DNA of 6,615 nt from Promethearchaeota archaeon (GTDB lineage: Archaea; Asgardarchaeota; Lokiarchaeia; Sigynarchaeales; MK-D1): positions 1 to 6,615 of the forward strand of contig JAEOUK010000379.1 of assembly GCA_016839385.1 (NCBI GenBank), in the 5' to 3' direction. Below are positions 4,733-6,615 of this stretch, in pieces. The translations under genes were made by a program, and so were the position numbers. The notes under the pieces were generated by a model that was given only the letters and a program-made list of their open reading frames with translations, was not told the origin of the DNA and made no database searches. Within the stretch, counting starts at the first letter, position 1; each line of letters starts with the position of its first letter.

Positions 4733-6118
4733 TTAATTTCCTCCCAGTTCGTTCATTGCTTTCTTAGCTAATTCAACCATCCTTCTTATATCTTCAGCAG
4801 TATTCATTTCCGTAATACAGCCAATTTGAAACTCTTTGTTTTTATTAAACTTAGTAACAGATACTTTTTTTAAGTAATCAATTTCTTCGTCTGATAAAGG
4901 GTATGGTGGAAGAATTTTTTCTGCCAAACATAGTTCTTCAAACTTCTGGTAAAATCCTAGAGGAGTTTCCATTAAAAATTCATTATACGTTGGTTGTTCC
5001 AGATTTAAAACAGTGATACCTTTTATTTCATGAATTTTTCTCTTGAGATAATTCGAATTTTTAACATTAATCTCTGCAACTTTACGTAAACCATTGTATC
5101 CCATTGCTGTTAAATAAACCACTACAGCGAGTCCGCAAAGTGCTTGATTTGAGCAAATATTTGAAAGCGCTTTTTCTCTGCGAATATGTTGTTCTCGAGC
5201 CTGCAAAGTTAATAAATATCCTTTTTTATCCCCATGAAGTTCTTTAGTCTCTCCCACAATCCGACCAGGAAGCTTTCGATAGTAGAGCTTGGTTGTTGCT
5301 AGATATCCCAGTGTTGGTCCACCGAAACCCATTGGAATTCCAAAAGGTTGGCCTTCTCCACAAACAATATCTACTCCCATATCACTTGGTTTTTTCAACA
5401 AACCTAATGACGACGATTCATTAATAACCTCAATTACCAGGGTTTTGTTTTTGGATAGATCTTTAATTAGCTTGCTTAGATTATCGATATCAATTAAATT
5501 CCCCGTAAATGTAGGGTTTTGAACAATTACAGCAGCGTAATCTGTGGAAAATTTATCTACCATATTCAACAAATTTGTGGTTTCGAGCTGGAAATCGCAT
5601 GCAAATGCGTAGGTCTTAAGAACTTGATAGTAATCCGGATTTAACTCCCCAATGACAATGAATTTATCTCTACGTGTGATATTTTTAGCCATAATTACTG
5701 CTTCTGCTAATGCATTAGCCCCATCATAAACAGATGCATTGGTAGCAAACATACCCGTCAGATTGCAGATTACGGTCTGGTATTCGAAAATTGCTTGAAG
5801 ATATCCTTGGGATATTTCTGGTTGATAAGGAGTATAAGCTGTATAAAATTCATTTCGCGATGTAATTTGTTTGACTACAGGAGGGATATAGTGATTATAA
5901 CTACCTGCACCTCTAAAACAAGCTTTATAATGGGTATTCTTTTGAGCAAGTTCTTCCAATTTCACTTGAGTTTCCAATTCGGATAAACCCATACCGATGT
6001 TCATCTTAGGATTTAAAATCGACTTGGGAACATCTTGAAACAACTCATCTATGGAGTTAACTCCAACACTTTTGAGCATTTCTTGAACATCTTGCTCGGA
6101 AAGAGGGGAAAAATCCAT
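4733..6118 (-). CDS. gcvPA: Glycine dehydrogenase (decarboxylating) subunit 1
   Basis: The partner half of the split P-protein, forming an alpha2beta2 enzyme with GcvPB in species that have the divided form. It has the PLP-transferase fold but no Schiff-base lysine. At 461 residues it is full length. Family motifs are FRGAGSYNHYIPP (68-80), YTPYQPEISQGYLQAIFEYQT (95-115), MFATNASVYDGANALAEA (123-140), QNPTFTGNLIDI (200-211), GEGQPFGIPMGFGGPTLGYLA (254-274), GRIVGET (285-291) and YLLTLQAREQHIRREKALSNICSNQAL (301-327). It starts 2 bases after the gcvH stop, with GAGGA (6131-6135) inside the gcvH tail as a slightly distant SD. The split into two frames is the normal archaeal and Gram-positive organisation, not a frameshift. 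Confidence 0.97.
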   Translation of the reverse strand: MDFSPLSEQDVQEMLKSVGVNSIDELFQDVPKSILNPKMNIGMGLSELETQVKLEELAQKNTHYKACFRGAGSYNHYIPPVVKQITSRNEFYTAYTPYQPEISQGYLQAIFEYQTVICNLTGMFATNASVYDGANALAEAVIMAKNITRRDKFIVIGELNPDYYQVLKTYAFACDFQLETTNLLNMVDKFSTDYAAVIVQNPTFTGNLIDIDNLSKLIKDLSKNKTLVIEVINESSSLGLLKKPSDMGVDIVCGEGQPFGIPMGFGGPTLGYLATTKLYYRKLPGRIVGETKELHGDKKGYLLTLQAREQHIRREKALSNICSNQALCGLAVVVYLTAMGYNGLRKVAEINVKNSNYLKRKIHEIKGITVLNLEQPTYNEFLMETPLGFYQKFEELCLAEKILPPYPLSDEEIDYLKKVSVTKFNKNKEFQIGCITEMNTAEDIRRMVELAKKAMNELGGN

Positions 6119-6120
6119 AT

Positions 6121-6507
6121 TTACTTTGCTTCCTCAACCAACTTTTTATATGCTGCAGCATCCATAAGATCAGACAGTTCAGCAGGATTGCTTAGTTTAA
6201 GCCTCACCAACCATGCTTCATAAGGAGAATTATTGATTAATTCAAATTCCTCATCTTCTTCTAGTTTGGGATTGTTCTCAATAATTTTACCTGACACTGG
6301 AAGATAAACAGACTCAACTGCTTTTACTGATTCTAGGTTTACGAAAACATCACCTTTGTTTTCACCTGCAGGAGCAAATTCTACAAATACAATATCCCCT
6401 AATTCATGCTGTGCATAGTCTGTAATACCTATAAGAGCAGTATTATCGTTTAGCATCTTCACCCATTCATGGGTTTCACTGTATTTTAACGTATCTGGAA
6501 AATTCAT
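6121..6507 (-). CDS. gcvH: Glycine cleavage system H protein
   Basis: The mobile lipoyl carrier that shuttles the aminomethyl group between the P, T and L proteins. It is 128 residues, the usual length. TLKYSETHEWVKM (6-18) is the typical opening and YAQHELGDIVFVEFAPAGE (31-49) the core. The lipoyl attachment site is FVNLESVKAVESVYLPVSG (55-73), with K62 as the modified lysine. The C-terminal helices include SPYEAWLVRLKLSNPAEL (94-111) and an AAYKKLVEE tail. AGAGGT (6515-6520) lies 7 bases before the ATG and acts as SD. The gene follows gcvT by 14 bases and precedes gcvPA by 2 bases. No lipoate ligase or lipoyl synthase gene is in the window, so its lipoylation must be encoded elsewhere. Confidence 0.97.
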   Translation of the reverse strand: MNFPDTLKYSETHEWVKMLNDNTALIGITDYAQHELGDIVFVEFAPAGENKGDVFVNLESVKAVESVYLPVSGKIIENNPKLEEDEEFELINNSPYEAWLVRLKLSNPAELSDLMDAAAYKKLVEEAK

Positions 6508-6521
6508 TATTTTTACCTCTA

Positions 6522-6615
6522 TTATTGTTTATGTACATCATAAAATGGTGTTTTTACTACTTTTGCTTTAGCTTTATTATTTCGAATTTCAATTAAAAAT
6601 TCTGTATCAATTTCA
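6522..6615 (-). CDS. gcvT: Aminomethyltransferase (glycine cleavage T protein), C-terminal end only
   Basis: An open frame enters from the right edge and ends at the TAA at 6522-6524, giving the last 30 residues. The text EFLIEIRNNKAKAKVVKTPFYDV fits the GcvT C-terminus, typically GxxVxVxIRxKxxxAxVVKxPFY. The protein would release methylene-tetrahydrofolate (or the archaeal C1 carrier equivalent) and ammonia from the aminomethyl-lipoyl H protein. Its place 14 bases upstream of gcvH, on the same strand as the operon, strongly supports the call. The start, promoter and most of the gene lie outside the window. Confidence 0.88.
   Translation of the reverse strand, partial: EIDTEFLIEIRNNKAKAKVVKTPFYDVHKQ

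Noticed and set aside
4731..4735. Possible frameshift splitting one glycine dehydrogenase gene
   Set aside because: Both halves have intact ends, a proper SD for the second gene and the normal lengths of the naturally split GcvPA/GcvPB.
5289..6223. Three short plus-strand open frames (5289-5522, 5795-5986, 6035-6223)
   Set aside because: All are antisense to conserved gcvPA or gcvH coding sequence and resemble no protein family.

Overview
The window looks like a chromosomal piece of an AT-rich archaeon. The main evidence is two small ribosomal proteins of the archaeal/eukaryotic type, L40e and L38e. Also archaeal are a TrmB-type regulator, a zinc-finger NusA-like KH protein, TATA-like boxes about 25 bases upstream of several start codons, and a mixture of apparently leaderless genes and genes with Shine-Dalgarno (SD) sites. 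Among archaea L38e is patchy (TACK and Asgard lineages), so with the low GC an Asgard archaeon is a reasonable guess. That placement is inference, not proof.

Layout, left to right. At 1-690 on the minus strand lie a Cys/His-rich desulforedoxin-like small protein (493-690) and, downstream of it, the N-terminal half of a DHDPS/aldolase-family protein running off the left edge (1-447). A 206-bp divergent spacer with two abutting inverted repeats separates these from a TrmB-family regulator (897-1697, plus). A lone purE follows (1749-2141, plus). It converges on rpl40e (2154-2315, minus; only 53 codons, so easily missed). A 149-bp divergent promoter region separates rpl40e from rpl38e (2465-2659, plus), which is followed by the NusA-like gene with a TTG start (2734-3258, plus). 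This pair converges, with a 12-bp gap, on a minus-strand glycine cleavage operon that reads gcvT (only its last 30 codons are in the window) - gcvH - gcvPA - gcvPB and fills 3271-6615.

How the genes work together. The gcv operon supplies the T, H and two-subunit P proteins of the glycine cleavage system, which interconverts glycine with CO2, NH3 and methylene-tetrahydrofolate (or the archaeal C1 carrier). The L protein (dihydrolipoamide dehydrogenase) is not in the window. The middle block is housekeeping (purine synthesis, ribosome, transcription). The left block is the least understood: a possible locally acting regulator, a small metal-binding protein and an aldolase-fold enzyme of unknown substrate. 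I see no mobile elements, CRISPR arrays, tRNAs or rRNAs. No stretch longer than 300 bases lacks a gene. I do not see a clearly new multi-gene system; the most interesting points are the unusual small proteins and the operator-like repeats.
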